The notes: generated from the sequence alone by a model not told the origin. DNA of 64,000 bases from Candidatus Gastranaerophilales bacterium (GCA_944323335.1 CALUSB010000007.1:1-64000), one strand, 5' to 3'. Positions 15,255 through 25,311 are shown, counted from the stretch's first letter. A program made the numbers and translations.

Positions 15255-17528
15255 ATGCCAATTGCCATCAAACCCGTCACTTACAGCTTCACATCGCCGA
15301 AAATAAACTCTAAAAAAAATTACTCATCAAATCCTATCTGCAAAAATGACATTAACTTCGGCTCGCTTGAAGCAGCGGGTGCTATTGAGGCACAGGCATT
15401 ATCAGGTGTAAGAAAAAACTTAATCTCTACGGATAAAACAAGGCTTGGCGCAAATTTCAACAAACAGACAAACTCTATCGATTTTAAGCTTGCTTCAATG
15501 AATGCTCAAAAGGTCTTTTTGAGCATTTTTGATGAACCTAAGGGAAAAGACGCCATTTTAAACATTCCAATGGCAAAACAAGAAGGCTCAAATATTTGGG
15601 AAACATCAATCCCGCTTGATAAATTAAACAATGGCGAAAAACCCGTCTACTACGGCTATAGAGTTTTTGGCCCGAACTGGCAATATAGCGAAGATTTTTT
15701 TAATGAAGAAGGAAAAATAAACAACCCATCAAGCGGTTTTTCCTCTCTTGTTGATGAAAAAGGCAACCGCTACAACCCAAATAAACTGGCTTTTGACCCT
15801 TATGCAAGAGAGTTAAGCCACCTGCCTTCAGACAATCCTCTTGGCGAAGAGGCATTTTTTACAAATGAAGACAACTACCTTGAAGATAATGCAAAATACG
15901 CACCAAAAAGCGTTTTTGTCATAAATAAAGATGACATTATCCCAAAAGCCAAACCAAGAGCACTGAGTGATGAAATTATAGGCGAAGTCCACATAAAAGA
16001 CCTAAGCATAAATGAAGATGTGGATGGCGCGGGCACTTATCTTGGCGCAAAAAACATGGCACAAAAGCTTAAAAACATGGGCTTTACAATGATTGAATTT
16101 TTGCCCTTAACAGAATTTGATGATAAAGAAAATAATGGTAATTACTGGGGTTATATGCCTCTTGGATACTTTGCTCCCGCAAAAAAATACTCAAACGATA
16201 AAAGCGCGGGCGGGGCATTAAAAGAATTCAGAGAAATGGTAAAAGCATTCCACAGGGAAAACCTTAAAGTATGCATGGATATTGTTTTTAACCACACCGG
16301 AGAAGCAGGGCTTAAAAACAACGACGTAAATAACGCCAAACAATCAGGGTTCTCTCTTATAGATAATCAAATGTATTACAAACAAAAAGCAGGCAAGTAC
16401 AACTCAAACTCAGGCTGCGGAAATGATATGAACGTAGCGCAAGACGAAGTTATGCAATTTGTGGCTGATTCTGTTGCCTACTGGGCACATCAGGGCGTTG
16501 ATGCTTTTCGTTTTGACCTTGCTGCAGGTCTTATGGATATTGACCCGACAGAAAAAGTCTACTATGACGCAAACAGAAGCTTAGTGGGCAAAATGAGCAC
16601 TCTTTTAAAAGAAAGAGGGGTAAAAGTTCTTGAACCTAATCAAAAAGGGGATGGAATTTATCTTATAGCAGAGCCTTGGACATGTGGCGGCGATAACTCC
16701 TATCAACTTGGCAGATTTCCTAAAGAATGGGCGCAGTGGAACGACATTGCAAGAGAGTCAATAAAGCGCGACTCAACATTTCCTTTCACTCTTACTCCAA
16801 GGGCGCTAAGAAATGTACTTGAAGGCTCATATGATGTACTTGGAGGCGGAGATAAATCCATTAACTACGCCTACTCTCACGACGGTTTTAACTTAAATGA
16901 CGCTAATTCATACCAATCACCGCCTGATTGCTGGCATTTTGCAACAAACTACGGCGGAAATACTCAACGCCAAGAAAGCGCAATGAAAAAACAAATCGCT
17001 CTGACACTACTTTCAAAAGGCACTCCCATGCTTCAGGTTGGAGATGTTATAGCACACTCAAAAGGCGGGGACGATAACAGCTACAACAAAGACGATGACA
17101 CAAATTACCTTGACTTTTCAAAAGTCAGAAACCTTGAAACAAGAAAAGGGCGCATTTACGACTTTTCAAAAAAAATGATTGAATTTAGAAAAGAACACCC
17201 CGAGCTTCGCTATGGGATATTCAACAAAGACATTCAATACTTTAAACCTGACGGCTCATATGCTCAAAACTGGGATAACAGCTACTGGGATAACGTAAAT
17301 TCTAACATTATGTGCTTTAAAATAAGCGATGGCAGCGATATATTCATATCAACTTCATCTGATGAGCACTTTATTGATGTTAAACTTCCAAAGCCAAAAC
17401 AAGGCAAAACCTGGCATCTTGTTTGTGACACATCAAGAGAGCACTCGTTTATCGAACATGAGGAAAAAATCCCGTCAAATGACTACAGGCAAGCACCGCA
17501 CTCTCTTTTGATTTTTGAAGAAAGATAA
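15255..17528 (+). CDS. Glycogen debranching enzyme / isoamylase-type GH13
   Basis: 757 residues. After a 50-residue leader (ending NDINFGSLEA) comes a CBM48-like sandwich and a GH13 barrel. The four conserved regions are visible: DIVFNHTGEAG (about 342), GVDAFRFDLAAG (D about 419), LIAEPWTCGG (E about 473) and SHDGFNLNDA (D about 541). The SHDGFNL form and N-terminal CBM48 place it with GlgX/TreX/isoamylase enzymes that hydrolyse alpha-1,6 branches of glycogen or starch. There is no signal peptide, so it is likely cytoplasmic glycogen turnover. AAAGGAG precedes ATG 15255. Confidence 0.9.
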   Translation: MPIAIKPVTYSFTSPKINSKKNYSSNPICKNDINFGSLEAAGAIEAQALSGVRKNLISTDKTRLGANFNKQTNSIDFKLASMNAQKVFLSIFDEPKGKDAILNIPMAKQEGSNIWETSIPLDKLNNGEKPVYYGYRVFGPNWQYSEDFFNEEGKINNPSSGFSSLVDEKGNRYNPNKLAFDPYARELSHLPSDNPLGEEAFFTNEDNYLEDNAKYAPKSVFVINKDDIIPKAKPRALSDEIIGEVHIKDLSINEDVDGAGTYLGAKNMAQKLKNMGFTMIEFLPLTEFDDKENNGNYWGYMPLGYFAPAKKYSNDKSAGGALKEFREMVKAFHRENLKVCMDIVFNHTGEAGLKNNDVNNAKQSGFSLIDNQMYYKQKAGKYNSNSGCGNDMNVAQDEVMQFVADSVAYWAHQGVDAFRFDLAAGLMDIDPTEKVYYDANRSLVGKMSTLLKERGVKVLEPNQKGDGIYLIAEPWTCGGDNSYQLGRFPKEWAQWNDIARESIKRDSTFPFTLTPRALRNVLEGSYDVLGGGDKSINYAYSHDGFNLNDANSYQSPPDCWHFATNYGGNTQRQESAMKKQIALTLLSKGTPMLQVGDVIAHSKGGDDNSYNKDDDTNYLDFSKVRNLETRKGRIYDFSKKMIEFRKEHPELRYGIFNKDIQYFKPDGSYAQNWDNSYWDNVNSNIMCFKISDGSDIFISTSSDEHFIDVKLPKPKQGKTWHLVCDTSREHSFIEHEEKIPSNDYRQAPHSLLIFEER

Positions 17529-17529
17529 T

Positions 17530-17838
17530 TTAAGAGTTTACTCTTTTGTGTCCCATGTTCATGATTTTTTCTAAAACATAAGCAAAAAAGACGTTCAAAG
17601 CACCATAGAACAACATCGCTGCGCCTAAATCAAAAGCAAGAGCACCGCCAATTTTTGCAAACGCCTTATTTTTGCCGATTTGTTCTGACATATCTTTAAA
17701 TTTCAATTTTATATTTTTATGCTGAAAAGCATCGTTTGCTATACTTAATGCCGCACCAATCATAGCGCCTGTTTTAAAACTTTTTTCGCGACGCTGAGCT
17801 TTTTGTGTGCTATAAGCGTCTACACGACTTACAATCAT
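17530..17838 (-). CDS. Small membrane protein, unknown
   Basis: 102 residues from ATG 17838 (AAGG six bases upstream; TTG codons further up are open). It has a short basic N-terminus, a Gly/Ala-rich segment (GAMIGAALSIAND), and one or two likely membrane segments near the C-terminus (AFDLGAAMLFYGALNVFFAYVL shortened here to its core LFYGALNVFFAYVL). The stop lies one base from the convergent debranching enzyme gene. I do not recognise a family. Confidence 0.65.
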   Translation of the reverse strand: MIVSRVDAYSTQKAQRREKSFKTGAMIGAALSIANDAFQHKNIKLKFKDMSEQIGKNKAFAKIGGALAFDLGAAMLFYGALNVFFAYVLEKIMNMGHKRVNS

Positions 17839-17994
17839 CAACAACCTTACCTTTTTAACTTATATAAACCTAACGCACGAGAAAAAAAATTTTTGCGCTA
17901 AATTATAACATAAATAAAAATTTTTTTCTACATTGTTACTATGTTGTAAAATAAAAAAAATCATGCAAAAATAACTTCTCAGGGAGGAAAAATT

Positions 17995-19077
17995 TTGGAT
18001 AAAGAATTTTCTAACAGAGTAGATATGCTAAAAGCACTTGCCATATTGCTTGTAGTATCGGGACATTTAGAGTTTTCGCTTTTAGGGATGTTTAGTCCTT
18101 ATTCGTTTCAGTTGGCTCTGTTTTTCTTTATTTCAGGATATCTTTTCAATGAAAAATATTTAAATGACATCTCAACTTTTATCAAAAGAAGGGTCAAAAG
18201 CCTTCTTGTGCCTTATTTTTTATACAACACTTTCTACCTTGGAGTGACCGTTTTAATAGCACACCTGACAGGAAAATTTTGGGGTATGCCGCTTAGTTTG
18301 AAAAACTTTTTTATAACTCCTTTTTTAAACGGGCACCAGTTTGACCTGTCTTGCCCTTTGTGGTTTGTGACACAACTTTTCATAACAATGATTGTATTTT
18401 TATTCCTCTTTAGAATATTGAAAAACTTCAAAGATAACAAGATTTTTCATCTGATATTCTTTGCAATTTTAGGCTTTGGAGCTATTCCTTTATCTAAAAT
18501 AATCACAATAGACCCTGTGACATTAATTATAATAAGGACAATGTTTTCACTGTTTTTTGTTTATCTTGGATACTATTACAGAAACTATATCGAAGATAAA
18601 ATTGATATTTTTACCCTTAAATGGGCAGGGGCAATTATAACTTTGCAGTCGATTCTTTGGTTATTTAACCGCGATTATGACCCTGAGCATGGCATTGGTT
18701 TAAGTTATGTACTTGTCTGGGCAAGGTTTGATGAGCAGCTTATAGTTCCACCAATAACGGCACTTACAGGCATATGGGCGTCTTTACTTGTTATGAAGCT
18801 TGTCTACCCCTATATTAAAGAGTCAAAATTCTTAAAACAAATGGGGCAAACTACCTATCACATCATGGCAAATCACCTGCTTGTTATGTATTTAATAACA
18901 GTAGTTTTCCTATGGATAAATAATATACCGATTCAAGAGCGCGCAAATCACGACATTTATTGGATTTATAACCCAATCCAGACAACGTATTTTTACTTTG
19001 TCCTTACTATGGTAATTTCAACCTACACGGGCGTTGCACTAAAATGGGCAAAAAAGAAATTTTTCCCTAATTTCTAA
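17995..19077 (+). CDS. Acyltransferase family 3 membrane protein
   Basis: 360 residues with about ten membrane segments. The N-terminus (SNRVDMLKALAILLVVSGH) has the R...H arrangement of acyltransferase-3 (OafA/NodX-like) proteins, and FFISGYLF follows. These enzymes O-acetylate or O-acylate sugars of surface polysaccharides. The start is TTG 17995, directly after GGGAGGAAAAATT. It is alone on its strand, with the 3' end overlapping the convergent cdd gene, so the sugar target cannot be inferred. Confidence 0.87.
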   Translation: MDKEFSNRVDMLKALAILLVVSGHLEFSLLGMFSPYSFQLALFFFISGYLFNEKYLNDISTFIKRRVKSLLVPYFLYNTFYLGVTVLIAHLTGKFWGMPLSLKNFFITPFLNGHQFDLSCPLWFVTQLFITMIVFLFLFRILKNFKDNKIFHLIFFAILGFGAIPLSKIITIDPVTLIIIRTMFSLFFVYLGYYYRNYIEDKIDIFTLKWAGAIITLQSILWLFNRDYDPEHGIGLSYVLVWARFDEQLIVPPITALTGIWASLLVMKLVYPYIKESKFLKQMGQTTYHIMANHLLVMYLITVVFLWINNIPIQERANHDIYWIYNPIQTTYFYFVLTMVISTYTGVALKWAKKKFFPNF

Positions 19078-19490
19078 GGCTCGCAATAGGTGAATTTAAA
19101 ACTGTCAGGGAAGATTTCATCCAATCCCCAGACGACACTTTCTCCCTTGCAGCCCTCAAGAACGATTTTTAGCTCATGTGAGTTCTCAGGTGCAAATTCT
19201 GCAAGCCACTGCCTGCAAGCTCCGCATGGGAGACAGTTTTTCTGATTTGGAGAATAAACGGCTATTGCCTTTATTTTTGTTTTTTCTCCGGCTGCAATAG
19301 CACTTGATATAGCGCACCTTTCGGCGCAAAGTGTAATGCCATAGCTGACATTTTCAACATTTACCCCGCAGTAAATATTTCCGCTCTCATATATAACAGC
19401 AGCCCCTACTTTAAATTTTGAATAAGGGGAGTATGAGTTTTTGCTTACTTCTTTTGCTTTGTCTAAAAGTTTATCGTAATTTACTTCCAT
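19074..19490 (-). CDS. cdd: Cytidine deaminase
   Basis: 138 residues, the size of tetrameric cytidine deaminases. The zinc/catalytic motifs are CAERCAIS (Cys-Ala-Glu) and PCGACRQWL (PCxxC), giving the three-cysteine zinc site of this class; FKVGAAV and NVENVSYG bind the substrate. It deaminates cytidine and deoxycytidine for pyrimidine salvage. The start directly follows the MBL hydrolase stop, so the two are likely one transcript. Confidence 0.96.
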   Translation of the reverse strand: MEVNYDKLLDKAKEVSKNSYSPYSKFKVGAAVIYESGNIYCGVNVENVSYGITLCAERCAISSAIAAGEKTKIKAIAVYSPNQKNCLPCGACRQWLAEFAPENSHELKIVLEGCKGESVVWGLDEIFPDSFKFTYCEP

Positions 19491-20129
19491 TTAATACCTC
19501 GAATTTTCTCCAAAATATGCATTATACTTTACTTCATGCTCTACTGTAGTGTCAGCACCGTGTCCCGGGTGAATGACAATATCTTTATCTAAAGTAAAGA
19601 TTTTATTTCTTATGCTTTTTTCTATCTCGCTGAAGCTTCCGCCAAAAAGGTCACATCTGCCTATTTCTTCATAAAAAACAGTGTCGCCTGAAAACAGGTC
19701 TTTTTCTATTAAATAGCACAATGAGCCTTTTGAGTGTCCGGGGGTATGTATGATTTGAATTTTTTTATCCCCCAAAGAAAGATTTGTATTTTCATCTATA
19801 TACTCATCGATTTTTGGTTTTTCTATCCCTGCTATTCCAAAATGCGCGCACTGCAAGGCGATATTTTGCGTCAGGACTTCATCTTCCTTGTGAATAAAAA
19901 CCTTAGCACAAGGGTAGAGTTTTCTTAAATCATTAACCCCAAAAACATGGTCAAAATGCCCGTGAGTTAATAAAACATATTTTAAATTAGCACCGAGCGC
20001 ATCAAGTTCTTTTTTTATAACTTCAGCATCACCCGATGTTTCAATTAAAACAGCATCTTTTGACACTTCATCAAAAACTATGTAAGTATTTGCCTCAATC
20101 GGTCCTAAAGGGAGTTTTTTTATAATCAT
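19491..20129 (-). CDS. Metallo-beta-lactamase-fold hydrolase (glyoxalase II-like)
   Basis: 212 residues. The metal motif THGHFDHVFG (HxHxDH) is followed by HTPGHSKGSLCY, FSGDTVF and a C-terminal HPGHG. This is the YcbL/glyoxalase II-like branch of the fold, which hydrolyses thioesters such as S-lactoylglutathione or related compounds. No glyoxalase I is nearby and the thiol substrate is uncertain. It is upstream of and abutting cdd. Confidence 0.9.
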   Translation of the reverse strand: MIIKKLPLGPIEANTYIVFDEVSKDAVLIETSGDAEVIKKELDALGANLKYVLLTHGHFDHVFGVNDLRKLYPCAKVFIHKEDEVLTQNIALQCAHFGIAGIEKPKIDEYIDENTNLSLGDKKIQIIHTPGHSKGSLCYLIEKDLFSGDTVFYEEIGRCDLFGGSFSEIEKSIRNKIFTLDKDIVIHPGHGADTTVEHEVKYNAYFGENSRY

Positions 20130-20145
20130 TTTTTTACTTTCATAA

Positions 20146-20355
20146 TTAGCGCAAAAATGATTTTATCACACTCATCCACCTCTGTACAATACTTTCTTTG
20201 TTTAATTCAAAGTATGAATTCCTCAAAATCTTTATAATATCGCTATCCTCAAGGTTGAAATGCAGCTTTAATTCGCCAAGATAGTGCATAAGGTACTCCT
20301 TGGCTTTTTGTTTTTTATTTTCTTGTATGTCTTTTTGCGCAATAAACTGTTCCAT
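20146..20355 (-). CDS. Small hypothetical protein
   Basis: 69 residues, Lys/Gln-rich and helical, with a pattern like LMHYLGELKLHFNLEDSDII. No signal peptide or membrane segment. It lies 54 bases after cdaA and 16 bases before the MBL hydrolase gene on the same strand, compatible with one operon. No family recognised. Confidence 0.6.
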   Translation of the reverse strand: MEQFIAQKDIQENKKQKAKEYLMHYLGELKLHFNLEDSDIIKILRNSYFELNKESIVQRWMSVIKSFLR

Positions 20356-20409
20356 ACAGTTTAATCATAAATAAATCGCCTAAAAACTTCATTAGACAAA
20401 AAGGGTAGT

Positions 20410-21330
20410 CTATTTTTTGTCTGAAAGTTTATTACCTGATAAAAACTTATCCAAGTTAAAAATAGCGGGTTTTTGCTCTTCAACTTCGGCTTCATAGCCC
20501 AAAATGCGCGACAAGTCTACTTTTAGCTGTCCTAAGTCTTCGTATTTTTTAAGCGAACCGTCAATAGCTATAGAAACATCGCCTGTTTCTTCAGAAACTA
20601 CAATGCAAGCACAGTCTGAAGTTTCTGTTATACCAATAGCCGCTCTGTGGCGTGTACCGTATCTCCAGCTTAATTTCGGGTCTTCGGTAAGCGGCAGCAA
20701 AACCCCTGCTGATATAATTTTTTCTCCCTCGATTATAACGGCACCGTCATGAAGAGGGGTTGAGGGATAAAAAATCGTAAGCAAAAGTTCTTGAGACACA
20801 TCAGCATCAAGCTTTGTACCAACGTCAGAGTGGTTTATAGGGGAATTGCACCTCTGCAATACAATAAGACCGCCTGTTTTAGACTTAGAGAGATATTTAA
20901 TCGTTTCAATAAGTTCTTTTACAACGTCAATTTTTTGCTTTTGAGCGTTAAAATGCTTTCTATTTAATATTACATTTTCAAAGAAATTTGACTGTCCGAT
21001 ATAGCCCAAAAAACGCCTTAGCTCAGGTTGGAATATGACAATTAAGCCAAATATCACAACGCTTACAAGTGTTTTTATAAACATACCGAAAATTTGCAGG
21101 TTGATTTTTATCAAAAATTCTGAAAAAATCCACATAAAAATGAGCACAAACATACCGCGCACAAGGTTTTCGCTCTGTGTGCCTTTTATGTACTTACGGT
21201 AAAAATACCAAAGGATAAATATTAAAACAATAATTTCAATTATATTAACGCTTGGTTTTACCACGCTCAAAGATTTTAGCAGTTCGTGAAATTGAGAAAA
21301 TATAAAGCTGTAAAAATCGCTAAAATCCAC
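20410..21330 (-). CDS. cdaA: Diadenylate cyclase (c-di-AMP synthase), membrane type
   Basis: 306 residues. Three membrane segments fill the first 90 or so residues, followed by a DAC domain with LHDGAVIIEG and WRYGTRHRAAIG, the DGA and RHR motifs that bind ATP. It joins two ATP into cyclic di-AMP, which governs potassium, osmotic and wall homeostasis. It lies 12 bases after lysA and is likely co-transcribed with it. In Firmicutes cdaA is followed by cdaR and glmM; neither is here. Confidence 0.95.
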   Translation of the reverse strand: MDFSDFYSFIFSQFHELLKSLSVVKPSVNIIEIIVLIFILWYFYRKYIKGTQSENLVRGMFVLIFMWIFSEFLIKINLQIFGMFIKTLVSVVIFGLIVIFQPELRRFLGYIGQSNFFENVILNRKHFNAQKQKIDVVKELIETIKYLSKSKTGGLIVLQRCNSPINHSDVGTKLDADVSQELLLTIFYPSTPLHDGAVIIEGEKIISAGVLLPLTEDPKLSWRYGTRHRAAIGITETSDCACIVVSEETGDVSIAIDGSLKKYEDLGQLKVDLSRILGYEAEVEEQKPAIFNLDKFLSGNKLSDKK

Positions 21331-21342
21331 TCTGTAAAATCC

Positions 21343-22662
21343 TTAAATTCTATCGGGTATCACGTCGTTTTGAATGAGCTGGTCGTAAGTTTGTCTTTTA
21401 ATTATAATATCAGATTGTGCAGAATTTACAAGTACCATGGCAGGTTTTAGCACGCAGTTATAATTTGAAGACATAGAATAACCGTAAGCGCCTGTGTTAT
21501 ATACACAGAGAATATCACCCTCTTGAGGGTTATTTAGTTCAATATCTTTTATCAAAATATCGCCTGATTCGCAAAATCTGCCCGCAACAGTGACTTTTTT
21601 CATCTCGTTTTCGTCTTTTTTGTTTGCAATTTGCGCATAGTATTTTGCCCCGTACATAGAGGGTCTGGGGTTATCAGCCATACCGCCGTCAACTGCTATA
21701 TATTTCCTGCCGTTTGGAACTTGCTTAGATGAACCAACCGTATATAAGCTCACACCTGCCGTTGCAACAATTGAACGTCCGGGTTCAATGTATAGCACGG
21801 GTTTTTTAAGGTTGTATTCGCTGCAGTGTTTTTCAATTGAGTCAATTATCACATTTGCGATTGTTTCAACGGATGGGGGGCAATCTTCATCAGTATATGT
21901 AACGCCAAGACCGCCGCCTGCGTTGATTTCTTGTAATTCTATGTTAAATTTATCTTTTATTCTTTTAATTTCTTTTAAAATAACGCCTATTTCATCATAA
22001 TACACTTGAGTTTCAAAAATCTGAGAACCGATGTGTGCGTGAAGTCCCATAAGTTCAAGGTTTTTATACTCATCTAAGATAAGCTCAATCGCTTCATCAA
22101 GCTGAGTTAAATCAAAACCGAACTTTGAATCCAAGTGCCCTGTTTGAATATACTCATGGGTATGGCATTCAATACCGGGGGTAATTCTTAAAAGAATTTT
22201 TTGTACAATATTTTTAGACTTTGCCATTTCATTTAAAAGCGCAAGCTCTAAAAAGTTATCTACACTGATTCTGCCAACATTAAGCTCAAGCGCCATGTTT
22301 ATTTCATCGGGAGTTTTGTTGTTGCCGTTAAAGGTAGTATTTTTCATATCAACGCCTGCGTTTTTAACGGTAAAAATTTCTCCGCCCGACACAACATCAA
22401 AACCAAAACCCTCTTGGGATAATATTTTTGCAATAGCGCTTGTCATTAGAGCCTTTGAGGCAAAAGTCATTTTAACATTTTCAAGTTTTGAAAAAGCTTT
22501 TTTGTACTCGCGTGCTATACCTCTTAAAGTTGCCTCATCAACTACATACAGAGGAGTTGAGTACTTATCTGCTAGCTCAACTAAGTCGCATCCGCCTATT
22601 TCAAGGTTGCCTTTTTCATTTACTTTTGTTGTTATAGGTTTAATGTTTTGGTTAATGCTCAT
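21343..22662 (-). CDS. lysA: Diaminopimelate decarboxylase
   Basis: 439 residues of fold-III PLP decarboxylase. ASKALMTSA holds the PLP lysine; HIGSQI, NAGGGLGVTY, EPGRSIVATAG and GRFCESGDIL are the usual LysA motifs. It converts meso-diaminopimelate to lysine. The frame is open to 22710, but ATG 22662 has AGGA seven bases upstream and gives the usual length. It heads a minus-strand unit with cdaA and is divergent from the PerM-like gene. Confidence 0.95.
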   Translation of the reverse strand: MSINQNIKPITTKVNEKGNLEIGGCDLVELADKYSTPLYVVDEATLRGIAREYKKAFSKLENVKMTFASKALMTSAIAKILSQEGFGFDVVSGGEIFTVKNAGVDMKNTTFNGNNKTPDEINMALELNVGRISVDNFLELALLNEMAKSKNIVQKILLRITPGIECHTHEYIQTGHLDSKFGFDLTQLDEAIELILDEYKNLELMGLHAHIGSQIFETQVYYDEIGVILKEIKRIKDKFNIELQEINAGGGLGVTYTDEDCPPSVETIANVIIDSIEKHCSEYNLKKPVLYIEPGRSIVATAGVSLYTVGSSKQVPNGRKYIAVDGGMADNPRPSMYGAKYYAQIANKKDENEMKKVTVAGRFCESGDILIKDIELNNPQEGDILCVYNTGAYGYSMSSNYNCVLKPAMVLVNSAQSDIIIKRQTYDQLIQNDVIPDRI

Positions 22663-22741
22663 AATACTATCCTGTTTCATCTTGCTAAATTGTGATAATA
22701 ATTGTAACATAAAAAAAGTTTATAAAAACGGAGAAAAACTA

Positions 22742-23770
22742 ATGTCATATCTTGAAAGATATCTAACTCTCAAAAACACTCTTGTGTTTTTTATATTGAT
22801 ACTTCTTGCGTTTTTGGCAGGCAGTATTGCAGACATATTACTTATGCTTTTTGCAGCGTATGTTCTAACATGTGCTATAAACCCGCTTGTCGCCAAGCTG
22901 CAAAAATACATGCCGCGCGTCCTTGCGGTAAGCCTTTTATTACTTCTGCTGTTAGTTGGTGTTTTAGGGTTTTTAATACCGCTTTTTGCAGTTACGGTAA
23001 AACAAATTGTTATAATAGTTGATAATTTTCCAAACTATATAGACAACATTCAAAATGTACTTAATTTTAATGTTTTTGGCTTTTCTTTGGCAAAAATAAT
23101 AAACACCGAAGCACTAAAGGTGGACACATCGGCCATTGTGGGAAATCTCTTCACTCACTCGATTGAAGCGGGCAAAATGGTTGCAAACTCTTTTACCACA
23201 ATACTTGCAGTGGCCATTATGATATTTTATCTTGCATATGATGAAACTCATATAAAAAACGCCTTTATAGCATTTTTTCCTCAAAAGTACAAAGCTCGCG
23301 CGGGAGAAATTGTTGATACTATCTCAAATCGTGTTGGGGGTTATGTTTTCGGGCAATTATTATCCATGGCTTTTGTCGGCTTTTTGACAATGATAGGGTT
23401 ATTGATAATAGGACACAAACACGCACTGATACTTGGTTTTATAACTTTTATACTTGATATAGTTCCCGTTATCGGGCCTACAATTGCCGTTGCAGCAGGT
23501 CTTATAAGCGCATCCGGCAGCGGATTTTTGTTTGTACTTTTAACTTTTGCAATTTTTATGGTCGTTCAATGGCTTGAAAATCAGGTACTTCGCCCTGTAA
23601 TCTTTGGCAAACTGATGGATATGCACCCGCTTACAATTATTATTTCACTTCTTGTAGGTGCAAGATTTTTAGGTTTCTGGGGCGTAGTCTTAGGCCCTGC
23701 AATTGCAAGTGTCATCTGTGTTTTAGTCGATGAACTTTATTTAAAAAGAATAGATAAACAGGCTGATTAA
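22742..23770 (+). CDS. AI-2E/PerM-family membrane exporter
   Basis: 342 residues with about eight membrane segments. The N-terminal pair, the soluble middle (VDTSAIVGNLFTHSIEAG) and the C-terminal block with LDIVPVIGPTIAVAAGL match the PF01594 family (TqsA, YdiK, PerM). Members move autoinducer-2 or act as ion exporters; the substrate is unclear here. I start at ATG 22742, with GGAG upstream; the open frame further up is antisense to lysA. The stop overlaps the next start as TAATG. Confidence 0.9.
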   Translation: MSYLERYLTLKNTLVFFILILLAFLAGSIADILLMLFAAYVLTCAINPLVAKLQKYMPRVLAVSLLLLLLLVGVLGFLIPLFAVTVKQIVIIVDNFPNYIDNIQNVLNFNVFGFSLAKIINTEALKVDTSAIVGNLFTHSIEAGKMVANSFTTILAVAIMIFYLAYDETHIKNAFIAFFPQKYKARAGEIVDTISNRVGGYVFGQLLSMAFVGFLTMIGLLIIGHKHALILGFITFILDIVPVIGPTIAVAAGLISASGSGFLFVLLTFAIFMVVQWLENQVLRPVIFGKLMDMHPLTIIISLLVGARFLGFWGVVLGPAIASVICVLVDELYLKRIDKQAD

Positions 23771-25311
23771 TGGAAAAATTTTTATACACACAAAAACTTG
23801 ATAAACACCCTGAAATAAACGTATGGTTTGCGTTTCCCGCTATAGAAAACTTTGCGCTCGCGTCTTTAGGGTATTTATCGATTTTTAAAATTATAGACTT
23901 AATGGACAATGTTTTTGTCGAAAGAATTTATGCAGACACCAAAACCACCCGCTGCAACCCTCAGGACGTATCAGTAATAGGCTTTTCAACAAGTTTTGAA
24001 ATAGACATTTTAACCGTAGTTAAAATGCTGAAAAAATATAATATCCCTCTAAAATCAAGTGATAGAGGAGAAAACGACCCTCTCATTTTTGCAGGAGGGC
24101 CTGCGGTTAATGCTAATCCGTTACCGTATCAGGAGTTTTATGATTTCATAAGCATAGGCGAAGGACAGCTCCTTGAGAGGGTTTTTAACTTTATAGCAAA
24201 AAATAAACACTTAAGCCGCAATGAACTTTTAGAAAAATTAAAAGATTTTGAGGGCATATGGGTGCCAAAATACGGCAAATACAGCGTAAAACTTGTAAGA
24301 GATAGCCTTGATGAACCCGTTGCAACACCAATTTTAAGCGAAAAGAGCTTTTTTAAAGACACTTTTGTAATAGAAATAGAGCGCGGCTGCCCTAAGATGT
24401 GCAACTTTTGCCTTGCAAGCTGGATGAACCTGCCGACAAGGTTTTTAGACACTAAAAAAATTATTGACTCAATAGATAACGCCCTTAAATACACAAATAA
24501 AATAGCGCTTTTAGGCGCATACGTTGCGGGTCATCCTGATTTTGAAAAAATTATCAACTTCATTCACGAAAAAAATCAAATCTCGCCCGTTGAGCTTTCA
24601 ATATCCTCTCTAAGAGCCGATTTAGCTGATGAAAAACTCTTTAAAACTCTTGTCGAATGCGGTCAAAAAACCGCCACAATAGCAATTGAGGCGGGCAGCG
24701 AGAGAATGAGAAAAATAATTAAAAAAGATTTAAACGACGAGCAGATTTTTAAAACCGTTTCAACCGCTAGAAAATCAGGCCTTAAGGGTCTTAAAATATA
24801 CACTATGATTGGTTTTCCAAAAGAAACAGATGAAGATATAAAGGCGCTTGTTGATTTGGCTAAAAAATTAAAAGACGAAAACAAAGGCTTTGAGCTTACT
24901 TTCTCTCTTGCAACGCTTATTCCAAAGGCACACACGCCTTTTGAGAATGTTATAAAAGAAGATTCAAAATCGTTAGAGAAAAAAATTAATTTCCTAAAAA
25001 AACAAATGCATAAAATCGGCGTCACTCTAAGAGTTTCAAGTGTTGAGTGGGATGCAATTCAAGCTATACTTTCCCGTTGCGACGTTTCGCTTGCGGACTA
25101 TATTATCGAAGTATGCGAAAAAGGCGGAAATTTAGGAGCTTTTAAGCAAGTATTCAGAGAGTTTCACAAGCGAAAAATATTCAAAAGTCTTGAGCAGAGC
25201 GCGCAAATGCCATATGACAACACAAATAATCAAATCCCGTGGGACTTTATAGACGCCGCACCTCGTGATGTGCTTTTAAAAAGACAGGAAGAATATTTAA
25301 AAATCGACTGA
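23770..25311 (+). CDS. B12-binding-type radical SAM protein
   Basis: 513 residues. Residues 1-140 resemble a degenerate cobalamin-binding Rossmann domain (VSVIGFSTSFEI, PLIFAGGPAVNANP). The radical SAM motif IERGCPKMCNFC (CxxxCxxC) starts near residue 204, with IAIEAGSER later. The layout matches TIGR03960-like radical SAM proteins; in some relatives a second domain follows, absent here. The reaction is unknown. It overlaps the PerM-like gene by one base. Confidence 0.85.
   Translation: MEKFLYTQKLDKHPEINVWFAFPAIENFALASLGYLSIFKIIDLMDNVFVERIYADTKTTRCNPQDVSVIGFSTSFEIDILTVVKMLKKYNIPLKSSDRGENDPLIFAGGPAVNANPLPYQEFYDFISIGEGQLLERVFNFIAKNKHLSRNELLEKLKDFEGIWVPKYGKYSVKLVRDSLDEPVATPILSEKSFFKDTFVIEIERGCPKMCNFCLASWMNLPTRFLDTKKIIDSIDNALKYTNKIALLGAYVAGHPDFEKIINFIHEKNQISPVELSISSLRADLADEKLFKTLVECGQKTATIAIEAGSERMRKIIKKDLNDEQIFKTVSTARKSGLKGLKIYTMIGFPKETDEDIKALVDLAKKLKDENKGFELTFSLATLIPKAHTPFENVIKEDSKSLEKKINFLKKQMHKIGVTLRVSSVEWDAIQAILSRCDVSLADYIIEVCEKGGNLGAFKQVFREFHKRKIFKSLEQSAQMPYDNTNNQIPWDFIDAAPRDVLLKRQEEYLKID

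Noticed and set aside
22295-22741. Long N-terminal extension of the PerM-like protein
   Set aside because: The extension is antisense to lysA, Ser/Phe-rich, and the good ribosome-binding site is at 22742.
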